From: Terrabacter aerolatus
Lineage (GTDB): Bacteria; Actinomycetota; Actinomycetes; Actinomycetales; Dermatophilaceae
Direction: 5' to 3'
DNA: 64,000 nt
Assembly (NCBI RefSeq): GCF_007991735.1
Contig: NZ_BJYX01000004.1
Location: 62,001 to 126,000 of the forward strand
In this document: positions 18,724-28,057 of the stretch, one piece after another
Numbering within the stretch: the first letter of the stretch is position 1
Layout of the letters: each line of letters opens with the position of its first letter
Made by a program: the position numbers and the translations under genes
Notes under the pieces: model-generated
What the model saw: only the letters and a program-made list of their open reading frames with translations
The model's database searches: none
What the model was told of the DNA's origin: nothing

Positions 18724-19818
18724 GTGCAGACCCCCACCGACCTCGACGTGCTGCGCCGTCGGGTGCAGCAGGCGATCGACGGGCAGATCTCCGGGGCCAC
18801 CCAGTCGCTCGCCGCGATCGGCGACGAGACGGCGCCGCTCGTCTCCGCGGTCACCGGGCTGCTGACGGGCGGCAAGGGGCTGCGGGCCGGCTTCCTCTAC
18901 TGGGGCTACCGCGCCGCGGGTGGCGCCGACTCCGACGCGCTCGTGCGCCTCGCCGCGAGCATGGAGTTCTTCCAGGGCGCGGCCCTGCTCCACGACGACG
19001 TCATGGACCGCAGTGACACCAGACGGGGTATGCCGTCCGCCCACCGGGCGGTCGCCTCGCTGCACCAGGAGCGTGGCTGGGCGGGTGATGCCGACCGCTT
19101 CGGCGAGGGCACGGCGATCCTCGCCGGCGACCTGTGCCTGACCTGGTGCGACGAGCTGTACGCGACGTGCGGACTGCCCGCCGACGAGCTGGCCCGTGGT
19201 CGGCAGCTCTTCGACTCGATGCGCACGCAGCTGATGGGTGGCCAGTTCCTCGACCTGCTCGAGTCGGCGCGCGGCTGGGACGGGCTCGATCTCGACGCCC
19301 GGATCGCCTCGGCCCGCAAGGTGATCCGTTTCAAGAGCGCGAAGTACACCATCGAGCACCCTCTGCTCATCGGCGCCCTCGTCGGCGGCGCCCCCCACGG
19401 GGCGCTCGCGCCGCTGTCGGACTACGGCCTCGCCCTCGGTGAGGCGTTCCAGCTGCGCGACGACATCCTCGGCGTCTTCGGCGACCCCGAGGCCACCGGC
19501 AAACCGGCCGGTGACGACCTGCGTGAGGGCAAGCGCACCGTCCTCGTCGCGCACGCCCTCGATGCGGCGTCCGACTCCCAGCGCGACGTCGTCGAAAGCC
19601 TGCTGGGTCGCGACGACCTCGAGCTCGACGGGGTCGAGTCGATCCGGCAGGTGCTCGTCGACACCGGGGCCGTCGACCGGGTCGAGAGCCTCATCACGGA
19701 CCTGGCCGACGACGCCTGCCGAGCGGTCGACCGGGCCAGGGACACCGGAGCCTACGACGCGTCGTCCCTCGACGTGCTCGAGGCCCTCGTGGCCGTCTCC
19801 ACGGCACGCCGTTCCTGA
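18724..19818 (+). CDS. trans-isoprenyl diphosphate synthase
   Basis: A 364-residue all-alpha prenyltransferase making C15-C20 or longer prenyl diphosphates. The first aspartate-rich motif is LLHDDVMDRSDTRRG (about 90-104), the second QLRDDILGVFGD (about 243-254); KGLRAG and KTAKYT-like KSAKYT motifs are also present. GTG at 18724 is preferred because GGAGG ends 5 bases upstream; an ATG 12 bases upstream lies inside that binding site. Syntenic with idsA2 (Rv2173). Product length cannot be judged safely; geranylgeranyl diphosphate is likely. Confidence 0.9.
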   Translation: MQTPTDLDVLRRRVQQAIDGQISGATQSLAAIGDETAPLVSAVTGLLTGGKGLRAGFLYWGYRAAGGADSDALVRLAASMEFFQGAALLHDDVMDRSDTRRGMPSAHRAVASLHQERGWAGDADRFGEGTAILAGDLCLTWCDELYATCGLPADELARGRQLFDSMRTQLMGGQFLDLLESARGWDGLDLDARIASARKVIRFKSAKYTIEHPLLIGALVGGAPHGALAPLSDYGLALGEAFQLRDDILGVFGDPEATGKPAGDDLREGKRTVLVAHALDAASDSQRDVVESLLGRDDLELDGVESIRQVLVDTGAVDRVESLITDLADDACRAVDRARDTGAYDASSLDVLEALVAVSTARRS

Positions 19819-19852
19819 AGAGGCCGCCACGAGGCACCCACCGGCGGTCGGC

Positions 19853-19869
19853 GAGCCCGGGGCGGGCTC
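19853..19869. terminator. hairpin between convergent genes
   Basis: gagcccg-ggg-cgggctc, a 7-bp perfect stem in the 70-base gap between the polyprenyl synthase gene and the convergent Rv2175c homologue. Probable bidirectional terminator. Confidence 0.45.
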
Positions 19870-19888
19870 ACCGTCGGACGCGAACGGG

Positions 19889-20305
19889 TCAGAGCGCGAG
19901 CTCCTGGGCGCGCCGGCGGACCTCGGTCTTGAAACCGGCCAGGATCGCGTCGATGGGCGCGCCCTCGACGGGCAGCGTCGCGTCGGGGGTGTGCAGCCAC
20001 GCGATGATCTCGTCGTCGTCCATGCCGCCGTCGGCGAGGACGGTGAAGGTGCCCCTGAGCTCAGGACGAGGGCCGGTCTCGTCGAGGAACTTCGCCGGGA
20101 TGGCGGCGACCCGGCGCTCGCCGATGCGCGCGGCCAGGACCTCACGGTCGGCGATGAGCTGTCGCACGTGCGACAGGGGCACGCCGATCAGCTCGGCGGC
20201 GTCCGGGACGGTCAGCCACGTCCCCACCAGGGACTCGAGGTCGGGGACGTCGCGGTCGATGGACTCGTCGGACGTGTCGGGCTGAGGTGCGGGGGTGTCG
20301 CTCAC
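19889..20305 (-). CDS. Rv2175c-family DNA-binding protein
   Basis: A 138-residue protein. An acidic N-terminal 25 residues precede a winged-helix/excisionase-like helix-turn-helix (WLTVPDAAELIGVPLSHVRQLIADREVLAARIGERRVAAIPAKFL), then a C-terminal helical part with DDDEIIAWLHTPD. This matches M. tuberculosis Rv2175c, a DNA-binding protein reported as a substrate of the kinase PknL encoded beside it; a kinase gene follows here too, one gene away. The GTG start (VSDTPAP) avoids a long arginine-rich extension with no RBS. Threonines and serines in the N-terminal tail are candidate phosphosites. Confidence 0.87.
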   Translation of the reverse strand: MSDTPAPQPDTSDESIDRDVPDLESLVGTWLTVPDAAELIGVPLSHVRQLIADREVLAARIGERRVAAIPAKFLDETGPRPELRGTFTVLADGGMDDDEIIAWLHTPDATLPVEGAPIDAILAGFKTEVRRRAQELAL

Positions 20306-20726
20306 GGGGCAAGAGTCTGCCACCGACGCCGCGCGGACCGCGCACCCGCCGGGGCGGCGGGCCGACGCGGACGTCACGGCCGGTGCCGCGAGCGCCGTCG
20401 GTGCGCCCGGTCAGCACCCCGTCGGCGCCTGCCGGTGGCCTCGCAGGTCGGCACGAGGGGTGACAAAAAGGTCGTGAATTACACCGCTGTATTTTTAGTT
20501 TAGTGCTCAATTGTGCGCTATCGTCACAGGCGCCACTTCGTTCACAAGGGTCCCACAGCGACGCTCAGGGCGAACGCAGCACCTCCAGACCCGCACGCAC
20601 CTGCTTACCCCGGCTCCGCACGCTCCGCGGACCGGGAACCGTCACCGAGAACTCGACTGCCCCTTCCGAACGCCCCTCCACGCTCTTCGAACTCAGCTCG
20701 GGCCCCAGGAAAGGACTCCACGCCCC
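20306..20726. promoter_or_regulatory. intergenic region with AT-rich patch upstream of LysM gene
   Basis: 421 bases between divergent genes. Positions about 20462-20525 are markedly AT-rich for this genome (runs such as gtatttttagtttagtg and caattgtgc) and probably contain the promoter for the LysM gene. From 20530 to 20726 there is about 200 bases of leader without a convincing ORF. I compared it with the ydaO (c-di-AMP) riboswitch that precedes such hydrolase genes in other actinobacteria and did not find its conserved elements. Confidence 0.5.
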
Positions 20727-21671
20727 ATGCCCTTCGCCGACGTCACCGCGCTCGCACCACCCGCCCACACCGCCGTCGCCCCCGTGGCCACGACGCCCTG
20801 GACGACCGTCACGGTCCGCCCCGGTGACACGCTCTGGCACCTCGCCATCGCGCACCGCTCGACGATCCAGGCGATCGTCGAGAAGAACCGCCTCAGCGGC
20901 GGCGGGGCCCTGATCATGCCCGGCCAGAAGCTGCTCGTGCCGGCCCGGGCCTCCGCGGTCAAGACGGCCCCCAAGCCCGGTCCCGCCACGCCGTCGAAGT
21001 CCTCCGTCAAGAACGGGGTCTACGTCGTGCGCTCGGGCGACACGATGGGCGCCATCGCGCTGCGCTTCGGGGTCTCCCTCACGAAGCTGCTCGCCGCCAA
21101 CAAGATGAGCAGCACGACCGTCATCTTCGTCGGACAGCGGATCACCGTCCCCGGCACGGCGTCCTCGGCCACGCCCACCACCCCGACGCCTGCGCCGACT
21201 CCTCCGGCGGGCTACCAGTACCCGAGCAAGACGGCCCAGGCCGTCGCCGAGAGCAAGGCCAAGCTCTCCGCCACGTCCGTGCCCAGCCGCACCGAGACGA
21301 CGGCGATGATCCGGGCCACGGCCACCCGCAACGGCGTGGATCCCAAGCTGGCGCTCGCCATCGCCTGGATCGAGTCCGGGTGGTACCAGCGCGCCGTGTC
21401 GTACACGAACGCCGTCGGCGTCATGCAGCTGATGCCGGTCGCCGAGACCTGGGCCTCCCAGCTCGCCGGTCGCTCGCTCGACCGCTACGACACCCAGGAC
21501 AACATCACGGGCGGCGTCCTCATCATCCGGTCCCTGCTGGCCACGGCCGACTCTCGGGAGCAGGCCATCGCCGGCTACTACCAGGGGCTCTACTCGGTGC
21601 GGACCAAGGGCATGTACGACGACACCAAGCGCTACGTCGCCACCGTCCTCGCGGAGTACAACCGCCTCTGA
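20727..21671 (+). CDS. double LysM, SLT-type lytic transglycosylase
   Basis: A 314-residue peptidoglycan-active protein. LysM domains span about 27-72 (VRPGDTLWHLAIAH) and 97-140 (VRSGDTMGAIALRFGVS), each ending in GQ+LVP-type strands. A P/T linker leads to a goose-type/SLT domain with catalytic Glu in AIAWIESGW, then NAVGVMQLMP and YDTQDNITGG, all typical. ATG follows an AGGAAAGGA site. No signal peptide is visible from this start or the upstream frame, odd for a wall enzyme; the start may be misjudged or export is non-classical. It precedes the PASTA kinase gene, a wall-sensing neighbour. Confidence 0.88.
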   Translation: MPFADVTALAPPAHTAVAPVATTPWTTVTVRPGDTLWHLAIAHRSTIQAIVEKNRLSGGGALIMPGQKLLVPARASAVKTAPKPGPATPSKSSVKNGVYVVRSGDTMGAIALRFGVSLTKLLAANKMSSTTVIFVGQRITVPGTASSATPTTPTPAPTPPAGYQYPSKTAQAVAESKAKLSATSVPSRTETTAMIRATATRNGVDPKLALAIAWIESGWYQRAVSYTNAVGVMQLMPVAETWASQLAGRSLDRYDTQDNITGGVLIIRSLLATADSREQAIAGYYQGLYSVRTKGMYDDTKRYVATVLAEYNRL

Positions 21672-21843
21672 ACCACCGCAGGCCTCGAGCAGGGCCGGGG
21701 TTCGCAGCCCGTCGGCAGGCCGCGGCGCGGTCGACGGGTGCGGGCCCGACCGCCGGTCGGCCGCCAGCGAGGGGTCGGTCGGCGGCGGGCCGACGGGGCC
21801 GGCCTGCGCGGGATGACAGGGTTCAGCCCGTAAACTTCGCTCC

Positions 21844-23784
21844 GTGACGTCCAGCGTGGCGGACGCCCTCGTCGGTCGGGTGATCGACGGCAGGTACCGC
21901 ATCCTCTCCCACCTCGCCGACGGAGGCATGGCCTCTGTCTACGTGGCGCTGGACGGACGCCTCGACCGCGAGGTGGCCCTGAAGATCATGCGCCCGGGCC
22001 TCGCCACCGACGACGTCTTCGTCGAGCGGTTCCGGGCCGAGGCGCGGTCGGCGGCCCGGCTCAGCCACCCCAACGTCGTCGCAGTCTTCGACCAGGGTGA
22101 GGACGCCGGCGAGGTCTTCCTCGCGATGGAGCTCATCGCCGGAAAGACCCTGCGCGAGGTCATCCACGAGGAGGCCCCGCTCACTGCCCGCGAGTCGCTC
22201 GCCATCCTCGAGCCCATCCTGCTGGCCCTGCGGGCGGCCCACACCGCCGGCATGATCCACCGCGACGTCAAGCCCGAGAACGTCATCGTGCGTCGCGACG
22301 GCGAGGTCAAGGTCGCCGACTTCGGTCTGGCGCGCGCCATCACCAACCAGGCGACGACGAGCCAGACCGGCGTGCTGCTCGGCACCGTCTCCTACCTCTC
22401 GCCCGAGCAGGTCGAGCGCGGCGTCGCCGACGTGCGCAGCGACGTCTACGCCGCGGGCCTGCTCCTCTTCGAGATGCTCACCGGCAGCAAGGCGGTCACG
22501 GGGACGACCCCGATCCAGATCGCGTACAACCACGTCCACGGTTCGATCGTCGCCCCCTCGACGCTCGTGCCCGCCGTCCCGACGGTGCTCGACGACCTCG
22601 TCGCCCGCGCCACCGCCCTCGAGCCGGACGACCGCTTCGACTCCGCGGGGGCGTTCGTGACCGCGCTGCGCGAGGTGAGGAGGGGGCTCACTCCCGAGGA
22701 GCTCGACCGCCGCGCCACCGGTGTCGACCGCGATCGCACCACGGCGCTGCCGACGGCCGTCTCGTCGACGACACGGCTCTCCCCCGTCACGCGCGTCGAC
22801 GGCGCGGCCGCCCTGTCCGGCCTGCCGGTCCACGAGGACGGGCCGTCGCTCGAGCACACCACGGCCATGCCGGTCGAGCGACGCCGAGGCAGGGCCGGAC
22901 GCCGGCGCTGGCCGCTCTGGATCGCGGCGGTCCTGCTCGTGGGTGCCGCCTCCTTCGGCGGCTGGTGGTTCACGGCCGGTCCCGGCGGATCGACCGTGGT
23001 GCCGACCGTCGTCGGCGAGCCGCTCTCCCAGGCCCAGGGGGAGCTGCAGCGGGCCTCGCTGTCCATGGACGCCGTCGAGGAGTTCTCCGAGGGCAAGGCC
23101 CAGGGTGTCGTCCTGCGCGTCGAGCCCGGCGCGGGCACCGAGCTCGGCAAGGACTCGACCGTGCGCGTCGTCGTGTCCAAGGGCAAGGAGAGGTATGCCG
23201 TCCCGACCCTCGTGGGAGTCAAGGTGGGCGACACGGGAGCTGCCTTGTCCCCGTTGACCCTTCGGCTCGGGGACACCTCGCAGGCCTGGAGCGAGACGGT
23301 GCCGGCCGGCACCGTCATCTCCCAGGACCCGGCGCCGGGGGCGTCGGTCAAGCGCAACACCCAGGTCTCGGTCGTCGTCTCCAAGGGCCGTCGGCCCATC
23401 GAGGTGCCCACCGTGACGGGTGCGTCCTTCGACGCAGCCTCGGCCACCCTCACCAAGGCGGGGCTCACCGTCCAACGCGGCACCGACGTCAACAGCGACA
23501 CCGTGCCGGCCGGTCAGGTCGTGTCGCAGTCACCCGACAAGGGCACGCTCCACCAGGGTGACACCGTCACGCTCGTCGTGTCGAAGGGCCCGGTCATGGT
23601 GCCCGTGCCCAACGTCGTCGGCCGCTCGTCCGCCGATGCCGAGAAGGCGCTGACCGACCTCGGCTTCACGGTGAAGAAGGAGGCCGGACTCTTCGGTCCC
23701 GTCCTCGACCTCGTGCAGCACCAGAGCGTCAACGGCGGGGACTCGGCCCCGAAGGGCAGCACCATCGTCCTGACCGTCGTCTGA
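21844..23784 (+). CDS. PASTA-domain serine/threonine protein kinase (pknL position)
   Basis: A 646-residue transmembrane kinase. Kinase domain about 15-275: LADGGMASVY glycine loop, ALKIM lysine, HRDVKPENVIVRRDG catalytic loop, DFGLARA. A linker of about 80 residues leads to a TM helix (about 355-377, WPLWIAAVLLVGAASFGGWWF) and four extracellular PASTA repeats ending in VVVSKG-type strands, which sense peptidoglycan fragments. The locus corresponds to pknL (Rv2176) by neighbours, but M. tuberculosis PknL lacks PASTA repeats, as I recall, so domain layout is PknB-like. GTG start. Likely phosphorylates the neighbouring Rv2175c homologue and division or wall proteins (inference). Confidence 0.93.
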   Translation: MTSSVADALVGRVIDGRYRILSHLADGGMASVYVALDGRLDREVALKIMRPGLATDDVFVERFRAEARSAARLSHPNVVAVFDQGEDAGEVFLAMELIAGKTLREVIHEEAPLTARESLAILEPILLALRAAHTAGMIHRDVKPENVIVRRDGEVKVADFGLARAITNQATTSQTGVLLGTVSYLSPEQVERGVADVRSDVYAAGLLLFEMLTGSKAVTGTTPIQIAYNHVHGSIVAPSTLVPAVPTVLDDLVARATALEPDDRFDSAGAFVTALREVRRGLTPEELDRRATGVDRDRTTALPTAVSSTTRLSPVTRVDGAAALSGLPVHEDGPSLEHTTAMPVERRRGRAGRRRWPLWIAAVLLVGAASFGGWWFTAGPGGSTVVPTVVGEPLSQAQGELQRASLSMDAVEEFSEGKAQGVVLRVEPGAGTELGKDSTVRVVVSKGKERYAVPTLVGVKVGDTGAALSPLTLRLGDTSQAWSETVPAGTVISQDPAPGASVKRNTQVSVVVSKGRRPIEVPTVTGASFDAASATLTKAGLTVQRGTDVNSDTVPAGQVVSQSPDKGTLHQGDTVTLVVSKGPVMVPVPNVVGRSSADAEKALTDLGFTVKKEAGLFGPVLDLVQHQSVNGGDSAPKGSTIVLTVV

Positions 23785-23791
23785 GGCGCGG

Positions 23792-24691
23792 ATGACCGGT
23801 TCGGCGCGCTCGCGCCTCGCGACGATCCTGCTCGTGTCGCTCACGGCCGTCTGGGGCTCGACGTTCTTCCTCGTCCGGGACCTCGTCCAGACCCTGCCGG
23901 CGATGGACTTCCTCGCGGTGCGCTTCAGCATCTCGGCGGTCGTCATGGCCGTCGTCTTCTGGCGCCCGGTCCGGGCCCTCAGCAGGCGTCAGGTCCTCGT
24001 GGGGGTGGGTCTGGGCGTCCTCTACGGGCTGGCCCAGATCTTCCAGACGGTCGGGCTCGCCACGACCCCGGCCTCGGTCTCCGGCTTCGTCACGGGCACC
24101 TACGTCGTGCTGACACCCGTCTTCACGGCGGTGATCCTGCGCGAGCGCGTGCCCGGATCGACCTGGGCCGCAGTGGGGCTCGCGACCGGTGGCCTCGCGC
24201 TGCTGTCGCTCAACGGGCTGTCGGTCGGTGCCGGCGAGGCGATCACGCTGCTCGCCGCCGCGCTCTACGCCCTGCACATCGTGGGGCTGGGTCGTCACAG
24301 CGCGTCGGAGATCGCGACCGGCCTGTCCGTCGTGCAGATGGTCGTCATCGCGGTCATCTGCCTCGTCGGCGCCGCCCCCGGTGGCATCGTCCTGCCGCAC
24401 ACCCCGCGCCAGTGGGCCACCGTGCTCTACATGGTGGTCTTCGCGAGCATTCTCGCCCTGTGGGTGCAGACGTGGGCGCAGGCTCACCTTCCGGCCACCC
24501 GCGCGGCGATCGTCATGACGCTGGAGCCGGTCTTCGCGGCGTTCTTCGCCGTGACGTTCGGTGACGAGAGCGCGACGCTGCGCATGGTGGTCGGTGGTGC
24601 TCTCGTGCTGACGGCCATGTACGCGGTCGAGCTCCTGGCGCGTCGACGTCCGGGTGAGCTACCCGCCGAGGTCCTCCACCACGAGGTGTGA
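23792..24691 (+). CDS. EamA/DMT superfamily transporter
   Basis: A 299-residue protein with ten predicted TM segments in two EamA repeats. The first carries the family motif VWGSTFFLVRDL and AMDFLAVRFSIS; the second ends each half with ERVPGSTWAAVGLATGGLALL and a PVFAAFFAVTFGDES motif. DMT transporters of this type export amino acids or metabolites. It starts 7 bases after the kinase gene, so is probably in the same transcript. Substrate unknown. Confidence 0.88.
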   Translation: MTGSARSRLATILLVSLTAVWGSTFFLVRDLVQTLPAMDFLAVRFSISAVVMAVVFWRPVRALSRRQVLVGVGLGVLYGLAQIFQTVGLATTPASVSGFVTGTYVVLTPVFTAVILRERVPGSTWAAVGLATGGLALLSLNGLSVGAGEAITLLAAALYALHIVGLGRHSASEIATGLSVVQMVVIAVICLVGAAPGGIVLPHTPRQWATVLYMVVFASILALWVQTWAQAHLPATRAAIVMTLEPVFAAFFAVTFGDESATLRMVVGGALVLTAMYAVELLARRRPGELPAEVLHHEV

Positions 24692-24703
24692 CCCACTCGC
24701 TCC

Positions 24704-24730
24704 CGGCACCGAACGGGGCGTTCGGTGCCG
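24704..24730. terminator. perfect hairpin between convergent genes
   Basis: cggcaccgaac-ggggc-gttcggtgccg, an 11-bp perfect stem 12 bases past the transporter stop and 28 bases from the convergent threonine aldolase gene. Bidirectional terminator. Confidence 0.8.
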
Positions 24731-24758
24731 AAGGCGCGTGGCCGGGTCGGGGTCGGGA

Positions 24759-25823
24759 TCAGGCCGTGGGCGGTGTGCGGAGCAGTCCGGTGAGCACGTC
24801 GATCGCGGCGTCCGTGCCGGCGTCGTCGACGTCGAGGTGCCAGACGAGGCGCACGGCACCCGGCCCCACGGCATACGTCCGCACGCCCGCGGCGAGAGCG
24901 GCGTCCACGAAGGCGGCAGCGGTCCACCCGACCGACGCCACGTCGACGATGACGATGTTGGTCTCGATCGTCGCGAGGTCGACGGAGGCGGGAGCGGCCT
25001 CGGCCACGGCCACGGCAGCCCGCCGTGCGCGCGCGTGGTCGTCGGCGAGCCGGTCCACGTTGTGGTCGAGCGCGAAAAGCCCTGCAGCAGCGAGGATCCC
25101 GGCCTGCCTCATGCCTCCGCCGAAGCGCTTGCGCCAGATGCGTGACTCGGCCATCGCCTCGTCCGACCCGACGAGGACGCTGCCGACCGGGGCGCCGAGG
25201 CCCTTGCTGAGGCAGATCGAGACGGTGTCGAACTCGCGCCCGTAGTCGCCGACCGGCACCCCGGAGGCGACATGGGCGTTGAAGAGCCGCGCCCCGTCGA
25301 GGTGCATGGCGACGCCCCGGTCGCGCGTCACCGCACGGGCCCGGCGGATCTCGTCGAGCGACTGGACGGTGCCACCCCCGAAGTTGTGGGTGTTCTCGAC
25401 GATCACGAGCGACGTGCAGACCTGGTAGGGCCCGACGCCGGTGATCATGAGCGAGGCGGCGTCGTCGGCGCGGAACCGGCCCCGCTCGGAGACCCAGGTG
25501 CGCGACGAGATGCCGGAGAGCACCGCTGCCGCGCCCAGCTCGGCCCGCACGACGTGGGCGAGGGAGTCGCCGATGAGCTCCTCCCCCGGCTTGACGTGCA
25601 GGCGCACCCCGAGCTGGTTGGCCATGGAGCCCGACGGCGTGAAGAGCGCCGCCTCGTGGCCGAGCATCCCGGCGACGCGCTCCTCGAGGGCGCGCAGCGT
25701 CGGGTCCTCGCCGAAGACGTCGTCGCCGACCTCCGCGCGCGCCATGGCGTCGCGCATGGCCTCCGAGGGTCGGGTCAGGGTGTCGCTGAGCAGGTCCGCC
25801 CGGAAGGGACTCGTCGTCGCCAC
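24759..25823 (-). CDS. ltaE: low-specificity L-threonine aldolase
   Basis: A 354-residue PLP enzyme of the beta-eliminating lyase family, cleaving threonine or allo-threonine to glycine and acetaldehyde. Visible: RADLLSDTLTRPSEAMRDAM at the N-terminus, EDPT, PSGSMANQL, the ENTHNFGGGTV segment, HLDGARLFNA (PLP-N1 aspartate) and the lysine in CLSKGLGAPVGSVL. Length is normal. It begins 3 bases after the aroG stop on the same strand, so aroG-ltaE is an operon. Lacks a homologue in the M. tuberculosis block. Confidence 0.92.
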   Translation of the reverse strand: MATTSPFRADLLSDTLTRPSEAMRDAMARAEVGDDVFGEDPTLRALEERVAGMLGHEAALFTPSGSMANQLGVRLHVKPGEELIGDSLAHVVRAELGAAAVLSGISSRTWVSERGRFRADDAASLMITGVGPYQVCTSLVIVENTHNFGGGTVQSLDEIRRARAVTRDRGVAMHLDGARLFNAHVASGVPVGDYGREFDTVSICLSKGLGAPVGSVLVGSDEAMAESRIWRKRFGGGMRQAGILAAAGLFALDHNVDRLADDHARARRAAVAVAEAAPASVDLATIETNIVIVDVASVGWTAAAFVDAALAAGVRTYAVGPGAVRLVWHLDVDDAGTDAAIDVLTGLLRTPPTA

Positions 25824-25826
25824 CGA

Positions 25827-27215
25827 TCAGGCCTGGCCGAGCATCTCGGCGACGAGGAACGCGAGCTCGAGCGACTGCTGGTGGTTCAGGCGCGGGTCGC
25901 AGACCGACTCGTAGCGCTTCTCGAGGTCGGAGTCGATGATCTTCTCCGCGCCGCCGAGGCACTCGGTGACGTCGTTGCCGGTGAGCTCGACGTGGATGCC
26001 GCCGGGGATCGTGCCGAGGGACTGGTGCACCTCGAAGAAGCCGCGCACCTCCTCGACGATGTCCTCGAAGTCCCGCGTCTTGTAGCCGGACGGGCTCTCG
26101 AACGTGTTGCCGTGCATCGGGTCGCAGATCCACGTCACCGTGGCGCCCGACGCCGTCACCTTGTCGACGAGCGCCGGCAGGGCGTCGCGGATCGTGCCCG
26201 CGCCCATGCGGGTGATGAAGGTCAGGCGGCCCGGCGTGCGGTTCGGGTCGACCTTGTCGATGAGGCGCAGGACCTCGTCGATGTCGGCCTTGGGCCCGAG
26301 CTTGACGCCGATCGGGTTGCTGATGCGCGAGACGAAGTCGACGTGCGCGCCGTCGAGCTGACGGGTGCGCTCGCCGACCCACACGAAGTGGCCGGACGTG
26401 TCGTACAGGCGTCCGGACCGTGAGTCGATGCGCGTCAGCGGGCGCTCGTAGTCGAGCAGCAGTGCCTCGTGCGCGGCGTAGAACTCGACGGTGCGCATGG
26501 CGTCGAAGTCCGCGCCACAGGCCCACATGAAGCGCATCGCCTTGTCGATGTCCTTGGCGATCTTCTCGTAGCGCTGGTTGGCCGAGTTGGCGACGAACCC
26601 GCGGTTCCAGTCGTGCACGTGCCGCAGGTCGGCGAAGCCGCCTGTCGTGAAAGCGCGCACGAGGTTCAGGGTGGCCGAGCTCGCGTGGTAGGCGCGGACG
26701 AGGCGCTGGGGGTCGGGGATGCGCGCGCTCTCGTGGAAGGCGAAGTCGTTGACCATGTCGCCGCGGAAGGCGGGCAGCGTGACGCCCTCACGGGTCTCGA
26801 CGGTCGAGCTGCGCGGCTTGGCGTACTGCCCGGCCATGCGCCCGATCTTGACGATCGGGACCGACGCGCCGTAGGTCAGCACGGCTGCCATCTGCAGGAT
26901 CGTCTTGATGCGGTCGCGGATGTTGTCGGCGGTCGCGGACGCGAAGGTCTCGGCGCAGTCGCCGCCCTGGAGGACGAAGGCCTCGCCGACGGCGGCCTTG
27001 GCCATGCGGTCGGTGAGGATGTCGCACTCGCCGGCGAAGACGAGCGGAGGATACGAGGCGAGGGTCTCGATCACCTCGGCGAGCGCGGCCGTGTCGGGCC
27101 AGGCAGGCTGCTGCTGGGCCTCGAGCTCGGCGGCGGCAGCCGTGAGGGCGGCCAGGGCCTCGGACCCGTCAACGGGTTCGAGGCCGGCATCGGCAGTGAC
27201 GGTCCTCGTGTTCAC
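25827..27215 (-). CDS. aroG: class II DAHP synthase
   Basis: A 462-residue plant-type (class II) 3-deoxy-D-arabino-heptulosonate-7-phosphate synthase, joining PEP and erythrose 4-phosphate as first step of the shikimate pathway. Typical segments: PPLVFAGECD, VLQGGDCAE (metal Cys), GRMAGQYAKPRS, GDMVNDF, WVGERTRQLDGAH and TWICDPMHGNTFE. It corresponds to Rv2178c of M. tuberculosis, including position near the kinase. The N-terminal extension expected for allosteric control is present. A CGGCATAC-motif copy lies upstream at 27300. Confidence 0.95.
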   Translation of the reverse strand: MNTRTVTADAGLEPVDGSEALAALTAAAAELEAQQQPAWPDTAALAEVIETLASYPPLVFAGECDILTDRMAKAAVGEAFVLQGGDCAETFASATADNIRDRIKTILQMAAVLTYGASVPIVKIGRMAGQYAKPRSSTVETREGVTLPAFRGDMVNDFAFHESARIPDPQRLVRAYHASSATLNLVRAFTTGGFADLRHVHDWNRGFVANSANQRYEKIAKDIDKAMRFMWACGADFDAMRTVEFYAAHEALLLDYERPLTRIDSRSGRLYDTSGHFVWVGERTRQLDGAHVDFVSRISNPIGVKLGPKADIDEVLRLIDKVDPNRTPGRLTFITRMGAGTIRDALPALVDKVTASGATVTWICDPMHGNTFESPSGYKTRDFEDIVEEVRGFFEVHQSLGTIPGGIHVELTGNDVTECLGGAEKIIDSDLEKRYESVCDPRLNHQQSLELAFLVAEMLGQA

Positions 27216-27346
27216 CCCGTCAGCCTAGACGTCGCCGACGGGTGCCCCCGCACGGGTCCGCATCCCGAAACCTTCGCGACCCGCTGGTCCACCGAGGGCG
27301 TATGCCGTGTGGCGCGGACCGGCACGACCCGCCGCGTCGCCGTGGC

Positions 27347-28057
27347 TCAGGTCGGGTCGGTGAGGTCGAGGCCGCGCTCCATGGCGAAGCGGACGAGCTC
27401 GACGCGGTTGTGCATCTGCAGCTTGCCGAAGATGTTCTGCACGTGGTTCTGCACGGTCCGGTGCGAGAGGAAGAGCGTCGCCGCGATCTCCTTGTAGCCC
27501 ATGCCCGTCGCGACGTACTTGAGGATCTCCGTCTCGCGGTCGGTGAGCTCGGGGATGGGGCGCTCGGGGCTGCCGCCGCCCTCCGCCTTGACGCGACGGA
27601 ACTCTCCGAGCACCAGACCGGCCAGCCCCGCGGTGAAGACCGGCTCACCCGCCGCCGTGGCCCGCACGGCTGCGAGGAACTCCTCGCGCCCGGCCGACTT
27701 CACGAGGTAGCCGAGGGCCCCGGCCTTGACCGCGTCGAGCACGTCCTGGTGGTCGCCGCTCGCGGAGAGGATGAGGACGCGGGTCGAGACCCGGGCGGCG
27801 GCCAGTGCGGCGCAGACCTCGGCGCCGCTGAGGCCGGGGAGGTTGAGGTCGAGGACGAGCACGTCGGGCGCCGTGGCCCGGGTGCGCGCCACGGCCGAGC
27901 GCCCGTCGTCGGCCGTCGCCAGCACCTCGAACCCGGCGTCGGCGAGGTCGCGGGCCACCGCGTCGCGCCACATCGGGTGGTCGTCGGCCACGACGACGCG
28001 GATGTGCTCGGGCGGCGTGCTGCTCCCCTGCTGCGGCATGGCGTCCTGCTCCGTCAC
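27347..28057 (-). CDS. NarL/LuxR-family response regulator
   Basis: A 236-residue response regulator. Receiver: acidic pair in VVVADDHPMWRD (about 21-32), phosphoacceptor in DVLVLDLNLPG, Thr/Ser in LILSASG and Lys in YLVKSAG. The C-terminal LuxR helix-turn-helix is PIPELTDRETEILKYVATGMGYKEIAATLFLSHRTVQNHV (about 170-208). The GTG start overlaps the stop of the upstream histidine kinase gene (GTGA), giving a coupled kinase-regulator pair. Targets are not evident; no repeat resembling a binding site was seen near its own promoter. Confidence 0.93.
   Translation of the reverse strand: MTEQDAMPQQGSSTPPEHIRVVVADDHPMWRDAVARDLADAGFEVLATADDGRSAVARTRATAPDVLVLDLNLPGLSGAEVCAALAAARVSTRVLILSASGDHQDVLDAVKAGALGYLVKSAGREEFLAAVRATAAGEPVFTAGLAGLVLGEFRRVKAEGGGSPERPIPELTDRETEILKYVATGMGYKEIAATLFLSHRTVQNHVQNIFGKLQMHNRVELVRFAMERGLDLTDPT

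Noticed and set aside
20521-20726. c-di-AMP (ydaO) riboswitch upstream of the LysM gene
   Set aside because: The genomic context fits, but the conserved ydaO sequence elements were not found by eye; an Rfam search would settle it.
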